DNA of 64,000 nucleotides from Torreya grandis (GCA_037957365.1 JARHVA010002371.1:2115001-2179000); one strand, 5' to 3'; shown: positions 1 to 11,880, counted from the stretch's first letter. Numbers and translations are program-made. The notes: generated by a model not told the origin, from the sequence alone.

Positions 1-339
1 GGGTGACAATTAGGAAGATTTCAAAGAAACTCTTGTCACCATTCCTTCACTGGCAAAGTTAGCAACAGTTACTCCCAAAACCTAGGCAAAGGTTAGGGGT
101 ATGCCAATCAACATTGTGGAGCAAATGAAGAAATCCAATGTGAGCATACCAATGTGGGACATATTTTCCATGCCCAACAAAGTAGACATTATTTAGGAAG
201 GTTTGTCCAAGATGAGTGTTTCTATAGTTGCAAGTACGCATCCAAGCAAGGAAGCTAAAGTCTTCACCAATACAACCAAGAGTCCTTTGGGAGAAAGGTC
301 AAGTAGTGTGACCAAGCCCCCCATTCTACATCTCATTAA

Positions 340-770
340 TCATTAGTGACTCCTTGGTGCACAACTGCTTAATGGATAGTAGGAGTATCACCTTAGTCAT
401 GCCAAAGTCTATTTCTAATTAGCTAAACTCAAGTATGATTTGCACACCAAAGGAGTACTACAACTTGATGGTTCTTCCACATATCCATTAGGTATCATCA
501 AGAATTGAGCCTAACCTTGCATGCTTATCCTAATATGTCTATGATGTAAGATGTGTTGATCTTGGATGTCACTCTTCACTTTACATTGTGTCTTTCTAGA
601 GAGTTCACAGCTAAGATTGGGGGTTGCCTTGTAGTAAATTGGTATTACATTATGTTAAAAATAAGGTATGGAACTAAGGTCTAAATCAAGGTTGAACCTA
701 TGGCATAATTCCACATTAAACCCCATCATCTAGATAATATAAACCTTAATTTTACTATCCTTGATGAAGA
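340..770 (+). pseudogene. Retrotransposon aspartic protease remnant (element A)
   Basis: Read across frames, this stretch resembles the pepsin-like protease of plant Gypsy polyproteins, which would mature Gag-Pol in the particle. The catalytic motif is seen at 366-383 as C-L-M-D-S-R, so the Asp survives (375-377) but the Gly of the usual D-S-G is Arg. Around 600-680 a second conserved block reads EFTAKIGG followed by NWYYIMLKIRYGTKV, and about 745-780 reads NLNFTILDEDEF. Frame changes and stops separate the blocks. It directly precedes the extra RNase H domain, as expected for this family. Confidence 0.6.
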
Positions 771-879
771 TGAGTTTATAATTGACAGGAGCTAAACACT
801 CATCTTAAAGAGGTTCCAAACTAGTTCTAGGATGAGCTATGTGGAGATAACCAATTTTTCAACCCTTTAGAATGTTGAG

Positions 880-1440
880 GAAAGAGACATGGGTGTCTAT
901 CTACTACATGAAGAGAATCAACCTATGCCTTCCCTCATTAGACCTAAAGAAGACCCCAATGGTTTATGGAAGTTGTTTTTTGATGGCTCAAGGAGCAAAA
1001 AAGGCATAGGTGATGGGGCAATGTTGATTTCACCCTCAGGTAATAAGCTTTTCTTTTCTTATAGGTTCCATTTTAGCTACTCTTCAAATGTATTAAAATA
1101 TGAAGGCTTGATCTGTGGCCTTTAATGGTCCACCAAAAGAGGAATCAAACTACTATAAGTTTATGGAGACAATGAACTCATAGTAAACCAAGTCAGAGGC
1201 TTGAACATTACAAATAAATCCTTGATGAGGTCCTACAAAAATTGAGTGTGGGACATAATTGAAGATTTTGAGGTCTTTGACATTCAAGCTATCCCAATAA
1301 ATTAGAACCAATATGATAATAGGCTAGTAGCCATGGGAGCTCAGTTTGACATTCCAAGTGAGCTAAAAGAAGCTAAGGTTTAGCCACATGTCAAGGTGGT
1401 GCTGAGGCCATCAGTGCTAGATAATGAAGCTCACTAGTAG
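880..1440 (+). pseudogene. Additional RNase H domain remnant (element A, upstream of RT)
   Basis: The open stretch 889-1122 contains W-K-L-F-F-D-G-S-R-S-K-K-G-I-G-D-G followed by LISPSG, the first strand of an RNase H fold with the catalytic Asp at 982-984. The second acidic residue is seen in L-K-Y-E-G-L. After a stop, VYGDNELIVNQVRG gives the third acidic block, and a final block near 1315-1340 reads YDNRLVAMGA, where ADALA is usual. The role in the family is to remove RNA from RNA:DNA hybrids during reverse transcription. It lies before RT instead of after it, and element C shows the same order, so this is lineage structure and not a local rearrangement. Confidence 0.75.
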
Positions 1441-1734
1441 GTTTTTGAAAGTGACAAGTAAATTGCTTGATTTTTATAGTAGGATGTTGAGTTCTCCTCT
1501 AACCAAGCTAAATTATAGCATCAATATAAGGATCATATTATTTAGCTAAAGTCAAACAAACTTCCTAAGGGATTTATTACACTTGAGGGCCATTTTCATG
1601 AAGGAGACCATATGAGGGAAGAAAGGGTAGTAATGTCTACTAACGAATAGAATTATGAGAGAGTCATCATCTTCAAAGACAAACTTCTCAAGCTTGGGAA
1701 GGTAAGCAATAAGGATGAGAGGCATTATTTCATA

Positions 1735-2645
1735 GCACTTTGCCAAGAGTATGCAAACATTTTTGCTTGGGATTACAGCGACCTCAAGGGTTTTGATCCT
1801 AAGTCAACTCAACATACCATAGAGTTAGAGGCCAATGCCAAGCACGTGAGGTAAAAGCAAAGGCCCATTAACCCTAAGATCAAAGAGTTGATGAGGAAGG
1901 AGCTAACCAAATTGATCGAGTCCAAGATCATCTTTCCCATCAAACATTCATCATGGGTATCCAACTTGGTGCCTATAACAAAAAAGAGTGGGGAGATTAG
2001 GATTTGTGTGGACTTCAAAGTTTTGAACAAAGTCTCCTTAAAGGATCACTACCCTCTATCATCCATGGAACAACTTCTCCAAGTAGTTATAGGATCAAAA
2101 TTCTTCTCTCTGTTAGATGGATTTTCTAACTACAATCAAGTTTGGGTGAAAGATGAAGATCGGTACAAGACTACCTTAACCACCAAATGGGGCATGTATG
2201 CATACAAAAAGATGACCTTTGATCTATAAAATGCTGATGTAACTTTCCAAAGAGCCATGGACATAGCTTTCTAAGGGTAGCTAAACCAAATGGTGCTAGT
2301 TTACTTGGATGTAATCATAGTTTTCTCCAAGAATGCTAATGAGCATATGGACCACCTGAGGCTGATTTTTAAAAGGTGCAAAGAGTATGGGATTTAATTG
2401 AATCCCAAGAAGTGCATGTTTATCATACATGAAGGTAAGTTGCTTGGCCTCATCATCTCAAAGGAGGGGTTATCCATTGATCTTGAGAGAATAAGTGCTA
2501 TCTTGGCCTTATTCTTACCCAAGTATAAGAAGGGACTCCAAAGTTTCCTTGGAAAGATAAACTTCATGAGAAGATTTATCTCTAGTTTTACAAGTTTGGT
2601 CAAGCCCATCACTATGATGATAAAAAAGAACCAAGTGTTCATTTG
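1735..2645 (+). pseudogene. Reverse transcriptase remnant (element A)
   Basis: Translation gives FAWDYSDLKGFDP, then a fingers/palm region with SSWVSNLVPITKKSGEIRIC and the motif LLDGFSNYNQV carrying the first catalytic Asp. An in-frame TAA at about 2227 sits where relatives have Gln. The YxDD box near 2300-2314 reads Y-L-D-V, so the second catalytic Asp is lost. Downstream blocks LNPKKCMF and GKLLGLIISKEGLSIDLERI complete the RT, and INFMRRFI begins the connection. RT copies the genomic RNA into cDNA inside the particle. Several stops plus the YLDV change make this copy dead. Confidence 0.9.
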
Positions 2646-3165
2646 ATCAAATGAATGCAAGTCAGTATTTGAAGCTATCAAACAAGCCATCACTTAAGCA
2701 CCCACACTTATGAATCTTGATTTCTCAAGGGATTTCATATTATATGCTTTTGCCAACATTGATAATATATCAACTATGTTGATGCAAATAAATGGTGAAG
2801 GACTTGAGCAGACATTAGCATTTTTCAGTCAAGGTCTTGAAGAGTATGAGGCAATCTATACCTTTGTAGAAAAACAAGTCCATACAGTAGTAAGGAGCCT
2901 CAAGAAGTTTATCCTAATGCTATCCAATAGTAGGATCCACCTTATAACGTCTCATCCTAGAGTAAGAGACTTCCTTCTTAACAAGGATTTGAGTGAAAAA
3001 AGAGCTAGTTGGAAAGTCATGGAGTATGACATGGAGATTAAGGTCACTAAGCTAATAAGAGGTAAAGGCTTATGTGAGCATATGGTTGATGACCTTCATG
3101 AATACAAAGAGGTCATCTTGATAACATAAGATAACCTACAAGTAGATGCACCTCCACCTTATACT
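2646..3165 (+). pseudogene. RT-linked RNase H remnant, degenerate type (element A)
   Basis: The open stretch 2710-3126 reads LDFSRDFILYAFANIDNIST and continues through LAFFSQGLEEYEAIYTFVEKQ to MEYDMEIKVTKLIRGKGL. This is the RNase H that follows RT in Gypsy elements, but the usual catalytic TDAS is replaced by AFAN. Relatives I recall in this Tat family have a similar FAS-type replacement, consistent with the upstream extra RNase H doing the work. This interpretation of a functional hand-over is inference. Confidence 0.75.
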
Positions 3166-4420
3166 AATTAGCTCAACGATATGATGCACTTTTTGCTAAC
3201 AAGTGAATGCCCTCAAGGTATGGACAAAGCAAAAATAATGTATTTCAGAATTTAGTCCATACCTTATGCTTTAGTTGATAGGGTTTTGTTTAGTTGAGAC
3301 CTCAATGGAGTGCTCTTAAGGTGTGTAGATGATGATCAAGTAGCCAAGCTTTTGGAGCGTTTTCATGATGGGCTTGTAGGAGGTCATTTTGTTCCAAGAA
3401 CTACTATATAAAAGATCATGAGGGTTGGTTACTACTGGCCTAGCCTCTTCAAGGGTGCTTATGCATGGTTGAGGTAGTTTCAGGAATGTGCTCTCTTCAC
3501 AGGTAAGAAAAGGTTAGTAGCTTTCCATCTCAACCTACGTCGAGTAGAGCAACCATTCATGTAGTGGGGTTTGCATTTCATTGGTGTGATCAGCTTTCCA
3601 TCAAGTTTAGGGCATAAGTGGATGCTTACTGCAACTGATTACTTCACCAGGTGGGTGGAAGCCATGACATTAAAGGAAGCCAATGAAAGTGCAGTCTTAG
3701 ATTTATATGACAACATTGTGACTAGGTTTGGTGTTCCATTCACTATCATATCTGATAATGCATTGGCTTTCCTTGGTTTGAAGACAAGTGAATGGGCTCT
3801 CAAAATGGACATCTACCTCAGCACTTCCTCAAATTATTATCCTTAAATAAATGGACTGGTTGAGTCCACAAATAAAAAATTTCTAAGGATTATCAAGAGG
3901 ACCATGGAGGAGAGTCAGAGGACATGGCACACCAAGTTGAAGACAACCTTGTGGGCTAATCAAGTAAATCCTAAAGCTATTGTTGGAAATTCTCCATATA
4001 CTATATTATATGGAAGGGAGTCCAAGTTACTCATTTCCCTTGAGCTACCTACATCAGAACTAGCCCATCAGCTAGAGCTACTAGAAGATGAACCCATGAA
4101 TGTGAGATTGGTAGAACTCATAGAGCTTGAGGAGATAAGGGACCTTGTAATGAATATGCTAAAGTCACATCAAGCTCAGGTTAAAAAGTATTTTTACAAG
4201 AGATCTATAGTAAGGACTTTCAAGGAAGGAGACTTGGTTCTCAAATGGGACTCAAAAAAGGCCAAACCAAGTAACCATACCAAGTTTGATAGCTTGTGGA
4301 GTGGCCCCTATGTGATTCATGAGCTCAAAAAATCTAAAGATTTTTAGCTCACCCAAATAGATGGGAAGGTATTACCCATCCCATTTAATGGGATCCATCT
4401 AAATAGTTGTTATTAAAAGA
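3166..4420 (+). pseudogene. Integrase remnant (element A)
   Basis: The N-terminal zinc domain is partly kept: RFHDGLVGGHF supplies the two His, but the expected Cys pair reads E-C-A-L-F with one Cys lost. The catalytic core begins W-G-L-H-F-I-G, where the first catalytic Asp is His (3574-3576). TATDYFTRWVEA, then ISDNALAF (second Asp) and GLVESTNKKF (Glu) follow. A TAA at 3844 falls in the YYPQ motif at the Gln. The C-terminal part 3904-4344 reads FKEGDLVLKWD and LWSGPYVIHEL. Integrase joins cDNA ends to the chromosome. This one could not, given the missing Asp. Confidence 0.9.
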
Positions 4421-6670
4421 GTTTGTAGTCATTGTATATATTATATCTTTTATATACTTTTTCATCTTTTCTTCTAAGTGCCTTGTGCACATCCATTTCA
4501 GTTGTGTTTTCCTTTCCCTAAGTACCTTCAGCACAGTTTGTTTTGTTTTGATTTTTCTTTTTGCTTTAAGGGAGATTTCTAGATAAATCCATCTTTGCAC
4601 AAAAGTGTGACTCCATGCCCAATGGATCGAATGAAGCAAATGAGTTGGGTTCTCAAACATAGTAGGCATGCTTCCCTATGAATAGCCATAAATGCTAAAC
4701 ATTTTTGGCCCACATATCAAAATTTTCGTAAGTATTAAAAAAGGAGCTTTCAAGAAAGGAAATGGTAAGTCTTTGGGAGGAATTTAGGTTTTCTAGCAAT
4801 GACAACTTTGGGTTTTTGAGGGCACAATGCAAATAGGGTTTCCAGTAGTGCTTAACTTCTTAATGTTTTATAAGTAGAAGTAATTTGGGTTTATGAACCT
4901 AAATTACTCATGGATAATGTATTTTGGGTTCTCCAAGGAGCACTACTTCATTACTTTATAAGTTGTGAGCAGTCAGAAGCTTGAAATAAGTAAAAGGGCT
5001 TGACAAACCTGATTTGGTCTTGAAAAATAGTGTTTCTTGAGTTCTTCAGGGGATGAGTCTTTTTCAAAAAACTGAAGGGCATTTTCAAAATATCAAAGGG
5101 TCTTTTTTAGGGCAAAAGGGGCCAGTCAACTTTTTCAAAGGTCCTCTTCAACTTTTCCAAAGGGTCTTTCAAGAACTCGAATGTACACTTCATAAATCTG
5201 AAGGGCTTTTTCCTTTTCCAAGTGGACAGTTCCAAGTTTCTCAAAGGGTAAGTTAACCTTCGAAAGGACCATTTCAAAATTCTTGAAGGGTATATTTCCC
5301 TTCAGGAGGATCATTCATGGAAGTCTAAAGGGACACACAAAAAACTTGAAGGGTCTCTTACCCTTCGAGAAAGTCCATTGCAAAAATCCTAAAAGGTAAT
5401 TTCCAAAGATAGACATGGATAAAAAGTCTGAAGGAATTCCTTTGAATAAATTGTCTAAAGAAATTCCTTTAGGATATTTGCTTGAAAGAAAAGGCCAAAG
5501 GAATTCCTCTAGAAGAAAATCCTGAGACCAAGTGTCTAAAGGAAATGATGGGCCAATGGACATTAAAATCAAGATAAGTCACTAGTTATTAGAAGTAATA
5601 GGATTTGAAAATCATGAAGTCTTAAGGCTTTGAAACAGCAAAGTGAGAAGACTTCACTATGGACAAGTCTAAGGTAAGCAAGCTTAGAGAACCTAAATTA
5701 CTCTGCATATAGTAAATCAAAGTACTTTACTTTAAAGGCTTTATAAGTAAAGGATCAGGGAAAGTCTAAAGTTAGAGAGATCAAATAACCCAAATTACTC
5801 TACATAGAGTAAATTAGGATTCTCAAAGTGTTCGACTTAAGCTGGGTCTAACAACGTAAGAATCATGATGCAATGATTGAAAGGCTACCACATGGCATAA
5901 GCTAGAGTAAAAAGGACCAATGAGTACAAGACAAGTGGCATGAGGATGACCAATGAGCACGAGAGAGCCCAAGCGGCTGGTAGCTAGAAATTATGAAGGC
6001 TCTCATATGCCATAGTTCACTACCTGCAATCACCATTTGATGCTTAAATACATCATGCCAAGAAGAGACATTCTAGCTGCTCATAACATGGCTTCTTAGA
6101 TGTGCCAAAGAAAAAATTAAATATGGGAGGGGCTCAAGAGTATTGTCTAGTGATCCTAAGTGGTGCATTTAGGGGCAACAAGGAAGTACAATGTGAGATT
6201 TCTTGCCATCAGCAACTTCTCCTTTCTTCCCCTTCTCTCTTCCCCTTTGTCTATATATATAGAGGCATTGGAGCCAAGCAAATCATCCTCGGGATGGTGA
6301 TAGAATCACTCTATGAAAGTCATTGTGTAACATACCTTTAAAGCAATAAATACTATTTTACCTATCTCTTTGTTTAAAAATTATGTTGAGTCAGCTTGTG
6401 CACAGTAGTATTGTGAAGAAGTGTCCTTCCAACCTTATTGTCCTTTTTTCTTGCTTATTTTTTGGTGTTATATAGTTAGTTATAGGTTTGAGCTTGAGCT
6501 TTTTTGCCATTAATGGATGCCTAATGTGGATTTAGAAATCCCTCTTTGCTTCACGTATGGTTCAGTAAGCCTAGTGTATGAAATATTTATACAAGTTAGC
6601 TGGTTAGGAGGTTGCATAAGCAAATTTATCTTATGTTGAATTAGTGTCATTCCCAGACCAAGTGGATCAC
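4421..6670 (+). repeat. Post-integrase tail and probable 3' LTR of element A
   Basis: There is no coding sequence here. A TATA box (6252-6261) is followed about 85 bases later by AATAAA (6345-6350), the promoter-plus-polyadenylation layout of an LTR. The left boundary is uncertain; purine runs near 4737-4746 and 4778-4784 could be polypurine tracts. Inside are imperfect internal repeats built on CTGAAGGG, CCCTTC and CAAAGG words (5060-5550), and a motif CCTAAATTACTC/GAGTAAAT repeated near 4900, 5690 and 5800. No partner LTR lies in the window, so LTR identity is inferred. Confidence 0.5.
6252..6350 (+). promoter_or_regulatory. LTR core promoter (TATA box) and polyadenylation signal, element A
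   Basis: A TATATATATA run at 6252-6261 is preceded by a pyrimidine-rich stretch (CTTCCCCTTCTCTCTTCCCC) and followed by AATAAA at 6345-6350. This spacing fits a short R region in which transcription starts just after TATA and the same sequence ends the transcript. Confidence 0.45.
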
Positions 6671-7120
6671 TTACTTTTGGTGCATCACCTCCCTTAGCTT
6701 AGATTTTCTTTTTTTTCATCCTCCTACCCCTTTTCCTTAGCAAATAGTAGATTTTAGAGTGAGATCGGGAGTTGAAGTGAAGCACCTAAGGAAATAGCCT
6801 CATAAAAAAACCTAGAAGTTCAACCTCACCATAGGATGACAACATCCTGAGGTTGTCCCCATGCTTGTATCTAGAAGTGAGGGAGCCTGAAGAACTCTCT
6901 CACAAGGGTGCAATTCCAAGCTATAATAGTAATAATGCATATCCTTATTTGGTCTTGCTTAAGAAGTTAGATGTTCTCATATGTTTTCTTAGGTATGTTT
7001 TTAGTATCATAATTATTTTGGAAGGTCTATTATAAGCATATAAATGAATGTAAAAAACTAATCTAAGTCCTCATGACTCAACATCTTAAGAAATGATTTA
7101 AGTAAGTTCGAATCATGATT
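6671..7120. other. Unassigned spacer
   Basis: No coding similarity is recognisable. A TTTTGGTGCATCACC-like stretch at 6675-6690 distantly resembles Gypsy primer-binding sites (TTTTGGCGCC...), but this is too weak to call. Confidence 0.4.
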
Positions 7121-7790
7121 TCAATAGTTTGCTACATATAGATATATGGCAGAGAGGTGTGTTTGAGGGACCCCATGACCATCAAATAATTGGAATTTTG
7201 TAATAATTAAATTATGAAGAAGAGGCATATGAAATGCATCCTTGGGAATAGGATTGGATAACACTATGTTATTCATGATCCTAGAATTGAAATCTTTTTG
7301 ATGAAGTGAAATATTACATACTATTTTTTGTAAGTTACCTATAGTATGAATCATAGTCAATGTCTCATGTGTAGTAATGGTGATATTCTATATAGATTAT
7401 TTCAAAGGTTGAGTTTTATCATTAGTAGTAGTCATATGAACACTATTTGTTATAAGTGTAGAAGCCAAATACTCATCATAAGGCATATCAAATGAAGAAA
7501 CATAATCATAAACCATAGGGATGTCTACATGGGAAACATTTACATCTTTTCCTTTTTTGGATATTTATATTATCTAATCAATATGATCAAGGTTTGAAAA
7601 GAAAACTTGATCTTAAAAATTGAATTAAAAGTTGATCAATCCCCTTTTTATTTAAAACCTTCACATTTTGTAATATGGAATATAATAAAGACATCATTTT
7701 CATAATTGTTGTGTAATATAAACCATGATTAATATTAATCAAAACCACACATAAAGGAAATGAAACCATAAGGGATGGATAACACCTAAT
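7121..7790 (-). pseudogene. Possible Gypsy gag fragment
   Basis: The minus-strand open stretch 7360-7121 contains MPLLHNLIITKFQLFDGHGV followed by PQTHLSA, which resembles the F-x-x-F-D-G-x-x-D-P-x-x-H-L motif near the start of Tat-type Gag. After a stop the frame continues with N-L-L-K-S-F-L-K-M-L-S. Nothing upstream or downstream confirms an element, and similarity is judged by eye only. It could be a chance open frame in AT-rich DNA. Confidence 0.3.
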
Positions 7791-8180
7791 ATCATAATCT
7801 GATCTGAACTCAAAACAACAAACCCTAAAGGGAAATAGGGTATAAACCCTAGGTTGAATGTCAAGTTCACCAATAATATTTGCCCTATTTTTTTTAAAGT
7901 TGAAATACCATCAATAATAATGGAAATCTATTTCACTAGAGAGATATACCATTTAACAATATAAACCATATTCTAGATCTGCCCTAGCAACTAAAAAAAG
8001 TAAATGTGCCAATTTTAAAATTAAAAAAAAATGGAAAATATGGAATTAAAATTATTGGATCAAATAAACCTTAATGATTTATATATTTAAGTTTAGACTT
8101 GGAATTTATAGGCCTAGAAAAATCTCTATGTCAAATTGGGGCATCTAACTATGTATGAATGGGATTGTCCCTCCCTCGTA
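7791..8180. other. Unassigned AT-rich spacer
   Basis: AT-rich sequence with short A and T runs and no recognisable coding or repeat structure. It abuts the LTR of element B at 8181. The five bases before the LTR (TCGTA, 8176-8180) would be its target duplication, but the partner is not found. Confidence 0.4.
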
Positions 8181-8539
8181 TGTTAGAAACTTGTTTATAG
8201 ACAAATTAATATAACAACGTAAATATACCCAATATGCATTGAATGGAAAGAGAAAAAAAAATTGTATTGAAATGATATAATCTCACTACAAACTATCAAG
8301 GGACTTTTTGAGGAGGCAACCTCCTTTTAGCACAACTTAATACAAAATATTCAATATATGAGCTTTCTTCTTACACAAGCCCTCTATATAAGCTATTATA
8401 CTCAAGATAATTATTACCTCCCATATATGTGGGATGATTACAAAGATAAATTGGGACAACTTATAAATCATATGCATCTGATCTTTTATTAATAATTCCT
8501 AATAAAAACTACAAGAGTTAGGAGAAAGGGGTCCTAACA
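8181..8539 (-). repeat. 3' LTR of element B (359 bp)
   Basis: On the minus strand this begins TGTTAGGACC and ends TTTCTAACA, so its termini form the inverted pair TGTTAG/CTAACA. It follows immediately after the end of the integrase region. Inside, the minus strand has a TATA-like GCTTATATAGAGG (8399-8387). This length and layout suit small chromovirus LTRs. It is called from termini and position, since no second copy is available. Confidence 0.65.
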
Positions 8540-8544
8540 TGCCC

Positions 8545-9770
8545 TATCACTTAAAAAAAACTCTATCCTCAAAGCTTGAGATGATAAAATTACTATTATA
8601 ACTAGAGTATAGGTTCCCATGTTTTGTCTTCTAGTTATATGTCATGCCACTATACCAAAATACTAGTGATAGTATGATTATAGAGTTGGCAGGAGTGCTT
8701 TTCAATGATAGACTCAAGTTCTAGGAGGATATATCCTTCAATGTCAAGCTCTAGGAGTACCATTTGGGCCCAAACATGCTAAAAAATGACCTTATTCAAA
8801 CATGAGAAATGGTAAACTGGAATGATCTTGGAGGAGGAGGAAAGCTTCAACTTGTATACTATAAGACCAATCTTGGAAAGCACTTTATAAGGACCATAAA
8901 ACTTTGGTGAAAATTTTTTATAACCCTTTAGCTTTAAATAGGACTCCTTATAAGGTTGGAGCTGGAGAAAAATAATGTTACCAACACCAAAATCCCATTC
9001 CAAGTGGTAGTTGTTGATCCATTATTTCATATGATCATGGAGGGTATCCTTGAGAGTTTGAAGGATAATTGCAGGTGTACAGAGTATGGCATCAATTTCT
9101 TATACCTTAAAGCTACTGGATAGTATCCTTGATGGGAATGTAGTGGTTAACTATAAACTACCACATATAGAGTCATCTTAGTGGTATTATGATATGCAAA
9201 GTTGTATCACCATTTAACAAGTGGAAACCATTTGACCCATTGCATTTACTGATCAGAGGTAAAATAATGTAGATAGGTATCCAAGCATTTGTTGACAATT
9301 TTCATTTGACCTTCAATTTTTGGATGGTAGGTATAACTCATTTTAAGTTGGGTGCAATAACATTAGAACATTTCCTTCGAAAAGTGACTACTAAAAGTGG
9401 AATTATGATCACACATAATTGAGGCAAATAGCCCATGGATGTGATAGATCTGATCGAGAGAGGTTTGAGTAACAATGGTAGTAGTGAAAATATGGTTGAA
9501 GGTACATAAATTATCATACTTGGAGAGTCAATCCACCACTAGGATAATCACTAATTTACCACTTGAATTATGTATTCCCTCAACAAGGTCCATGGAAATA
9601 TCTGACCATACCCAGATAGGGACAAGTAAAAGTTAGAGCATTCCTAGGGTGGCAATAATTTACCCTTTGTTGCACTAAAATGTTTCACATTCTACCAAAA
9701 ACTATTTTATGTCATATCAAATGCCTTCTTATAAAAAAAATTTGACATATCCTTTTATAGGTCTTTAATA
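8545..9770 (-). pseudogene. Integrase remnant (element B)
   Basis: The only long open piece is the C-terminal part (9003-8779): FGVGNIIFLQLQPY, then KFSPKFYGPYKVLSKIG and PVYHFSCLNK, the conserved tail of chromovirus integrases. Upstream, broken frames give ISMDLVEGI with the first catalytic Asp, SIMCDHNSTF with the second, and YTYHPKIEGQ before a degraded helix. The N-terminal zinc region near 9760-9640 is barely recognisable. Numerous stops make it non-functional. Confidence 0.75.
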
Positions 9771-10049
9771 ACCCTGAGTGGTTGGCTAATGGAGAGGCAT
9801 GCAGTTTTAAATGAATTACCTATCTTAGTGTTGATTTGGTGCTAGTAGTAAATGTCCTTTATGTCTTGAATAGTGACCATCCCAAGAATAATTCAATTGA
9901 GAGGCAAGGTTAGTGGTCACTTATTGCATGAATTTATAAATTTGGGTGTCATGGGACCATTCTTGTTGTGACTGACATACCTAATCTGGCATGGGGAAGG
10001 ATAGTGCACACAAGGTTGTATGTTCTTCATACTTGTGAGACAACACATT

Positions 10050-11110
10050 TAGTTACCCTTATTGTAGCTAATCTCATAATCATAGCCCATTAATTTAGTT
10101 ACCCACTTATATTTCTCAAGTTAAGTGAATTTTTACTTTGATAAGTAAATGAGGCTATGGTAATTGGATTTGATGCAGAAGATCCTCCTGACTAGGTATG
10201 GGTGCCACTTATTGAGAGCATGAAGTATAGCTAGCATATCTTTCTCATAAGTGGAAAAAGTAAAGTTTTCCCTCATAAATGCCTTACTAGTGAATGCAAG
10301 GGTTTGACCCTCCTACATTAGAACAACTCTAATGCCACTTCTTAAGGCATCATTTTCGATGACAAATGGTTTGAAGAATTTGGTCACAACCAAAATAGAT
10401 GCAGTGCATATTGCATGCTTGAGTAGTTCAAAGGATTTTTTTGCTACATCGGAGCACTAAAAGGCATATTTTCCTCACATGATTATTAATGTATCTATAA
10501 TGCCTAGTTAGGTCGAAAGACCTGTGAAGACACTTGAACAATTTGGGTTTAGGCCAATTTTTCATAGCCTCAATTTTTCAGGATACACTTTGACGCCTTC
10601 CTTACAAATGATGTGTCCAAGATATTCAATTTACTTTTAGTCAAAATCATGCTTGTATCATTTTTAATATAAGTGGTTATCAATAAGGAGTTGGAAGGTG
10701 TGGTCCAAATGCATCAGATGTTCATCCCAGTTATAGCTATAGACAAGGTTGTCATCAAAGAACACTAGGATGTGTTTGCATAGAAATGGCTAGAATATCT
10801 TATTCATTAAGCCCTAAAATATTGATGGAACATTGGTGAGGCCAAAGGGTGTGAAAAAAAATGCATAATGGCCATCATGAGTTTAAAATTCTATCTTTGG
10901 AATATCATCTTCCTTGATGTAAATTTGGTGATACCCTGATCACATGTTGAGCTTTGAGAATAAACAAGCTCTATGTAATTCGTCCAATAACTTATCAATC
11001 ATTACAATGGGAAACTTGTCTTTCATAGTGAGATTGTTGAATGCTCAAAATCAAATATATAGGAACCAAAACACATATTTTTTTGTACCAATAATACAAG
11101 ACAAGAGTAA
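10050..11110 (-). pseudogene. Reverse transcriptase and RNase H remnant (element B)
   Basis: Broken minus-strand frames read [35 protein letters not shown] and FTPFGLTNVPSIF, all RT blocks. The active-site box near 10775-10746 reads ILVFFDDNLVYS, so both Asp of the YxDD box remain. RNase H follows (about 10430-10060) with TLAFTSKAFMRENFTFSTYE and DMLAILHALNKWHPYL. Several stops fall at positions expected to be Trp, Gln or Arg. Strong by pattern, but not aligned to any database. Confidence 0.8.
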
Positions 11111-11559
11111 GGATTGATGTCATACCTAATAACTCTAGTCTATAATAATTATTGTATTTTTTCGATGTCATTCTTTTGTTGAAAGGGGTATTGATAAGGG
11201 CAAATGTTTAGAGGTACACTACTTAGAACCAACTAAATTACATGATATTTAGGCCACTTTGGGGGTAACCCTTTAAGTTTCTAAAAAATAATTACATGCT
11301 TTGATAAGAGTTCTTTAAATATAGTAGATGGTTGGAATTGGGAGACTCAAACTATATGGTGCAAAACTAGGCAACAATACCATGAAAACCCTTTTTTAGC
11401 AACTTCTCCACGTAGTGAAAGTTAATGATACTTGTAGAGCCTTGTGTGAGGAATCTTAATGTGTGTTGTTAGTCTTTAATAGTTAATTATATCCATAAAT
11501 CTAAAAAATATCATAGGATAGGGCCTAGTGTTTGAAGCCACTATGCTCCTAAAACTATG

Positions 11560-11880
11560 TTGCAAGCCCTAAAGGTAGAACACACATGTTTGATTTCAAA
11601 TTGTAGTCCCCCATTGAAATGTGAACATTACAACATTTTCTATTACAAGGTAAGGTTCCTCCATTGGTGATCATGAATATAAAACTAAAAAATGGATATA
11701 CATAGCAATCAATAAGTTTTAATAGCCTAGGATCAATGAAGTTATGTGTACTATCAGAGTCAATAAGGATTATGAAGGTGTATTTTTAAATGACCCCTTC
11801 ATCTTCATTATTTTAATATTGGTGATACCAGTTAATGCATGTACTAAAATTATAGGAATAGGTTCCTCCCTAATGGCATG
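11560..11880 (-). pseudogene. Aspartic protease remnant (element B)
   Basis: The minus strand reads TFIILIDSDSTHNFIDPRLL, matching the chromovirus protease motif I-D-S-G-S-T-H-N-F-I with the Gly changed to Asp. The following block NVHISMGDYN and a hydrophobic stretch WF support it. It lies between gag and RT, as expected. Confidence 0.6.

Larger units (their letters stand above)
1..6670 (+). mobile_element. Element A: decayed Tat-like Ty3/Gypsy retrotransposon, 5' part outside window
   Basis: A broken pol reading frame runs left to right as aspartic protease, an extra RNase H, reverse transcriptase, a degenerate RNase H and integrase, followed by about 2 kb of non-coding LTR-like sequence. 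The extra RNase H upstream of RT and the degenerate RNase H after RT match what I recall of one plant Tat-group Gypsy polyprotein family. Gag and the 5' LTR must lie left of base 1. Many stops and frameshifts make it non-functional. The right end is approximate because no second LTR is available in the window for comparison. Confidence 0.85.

Noticed and set aside
6675..6690. Primer-binding-site-like TTTTGGTGCATCACC after the LTR-like tail of A
   Set aside because: A 3' LTR should not be followed by a primer site, and the match is weak.
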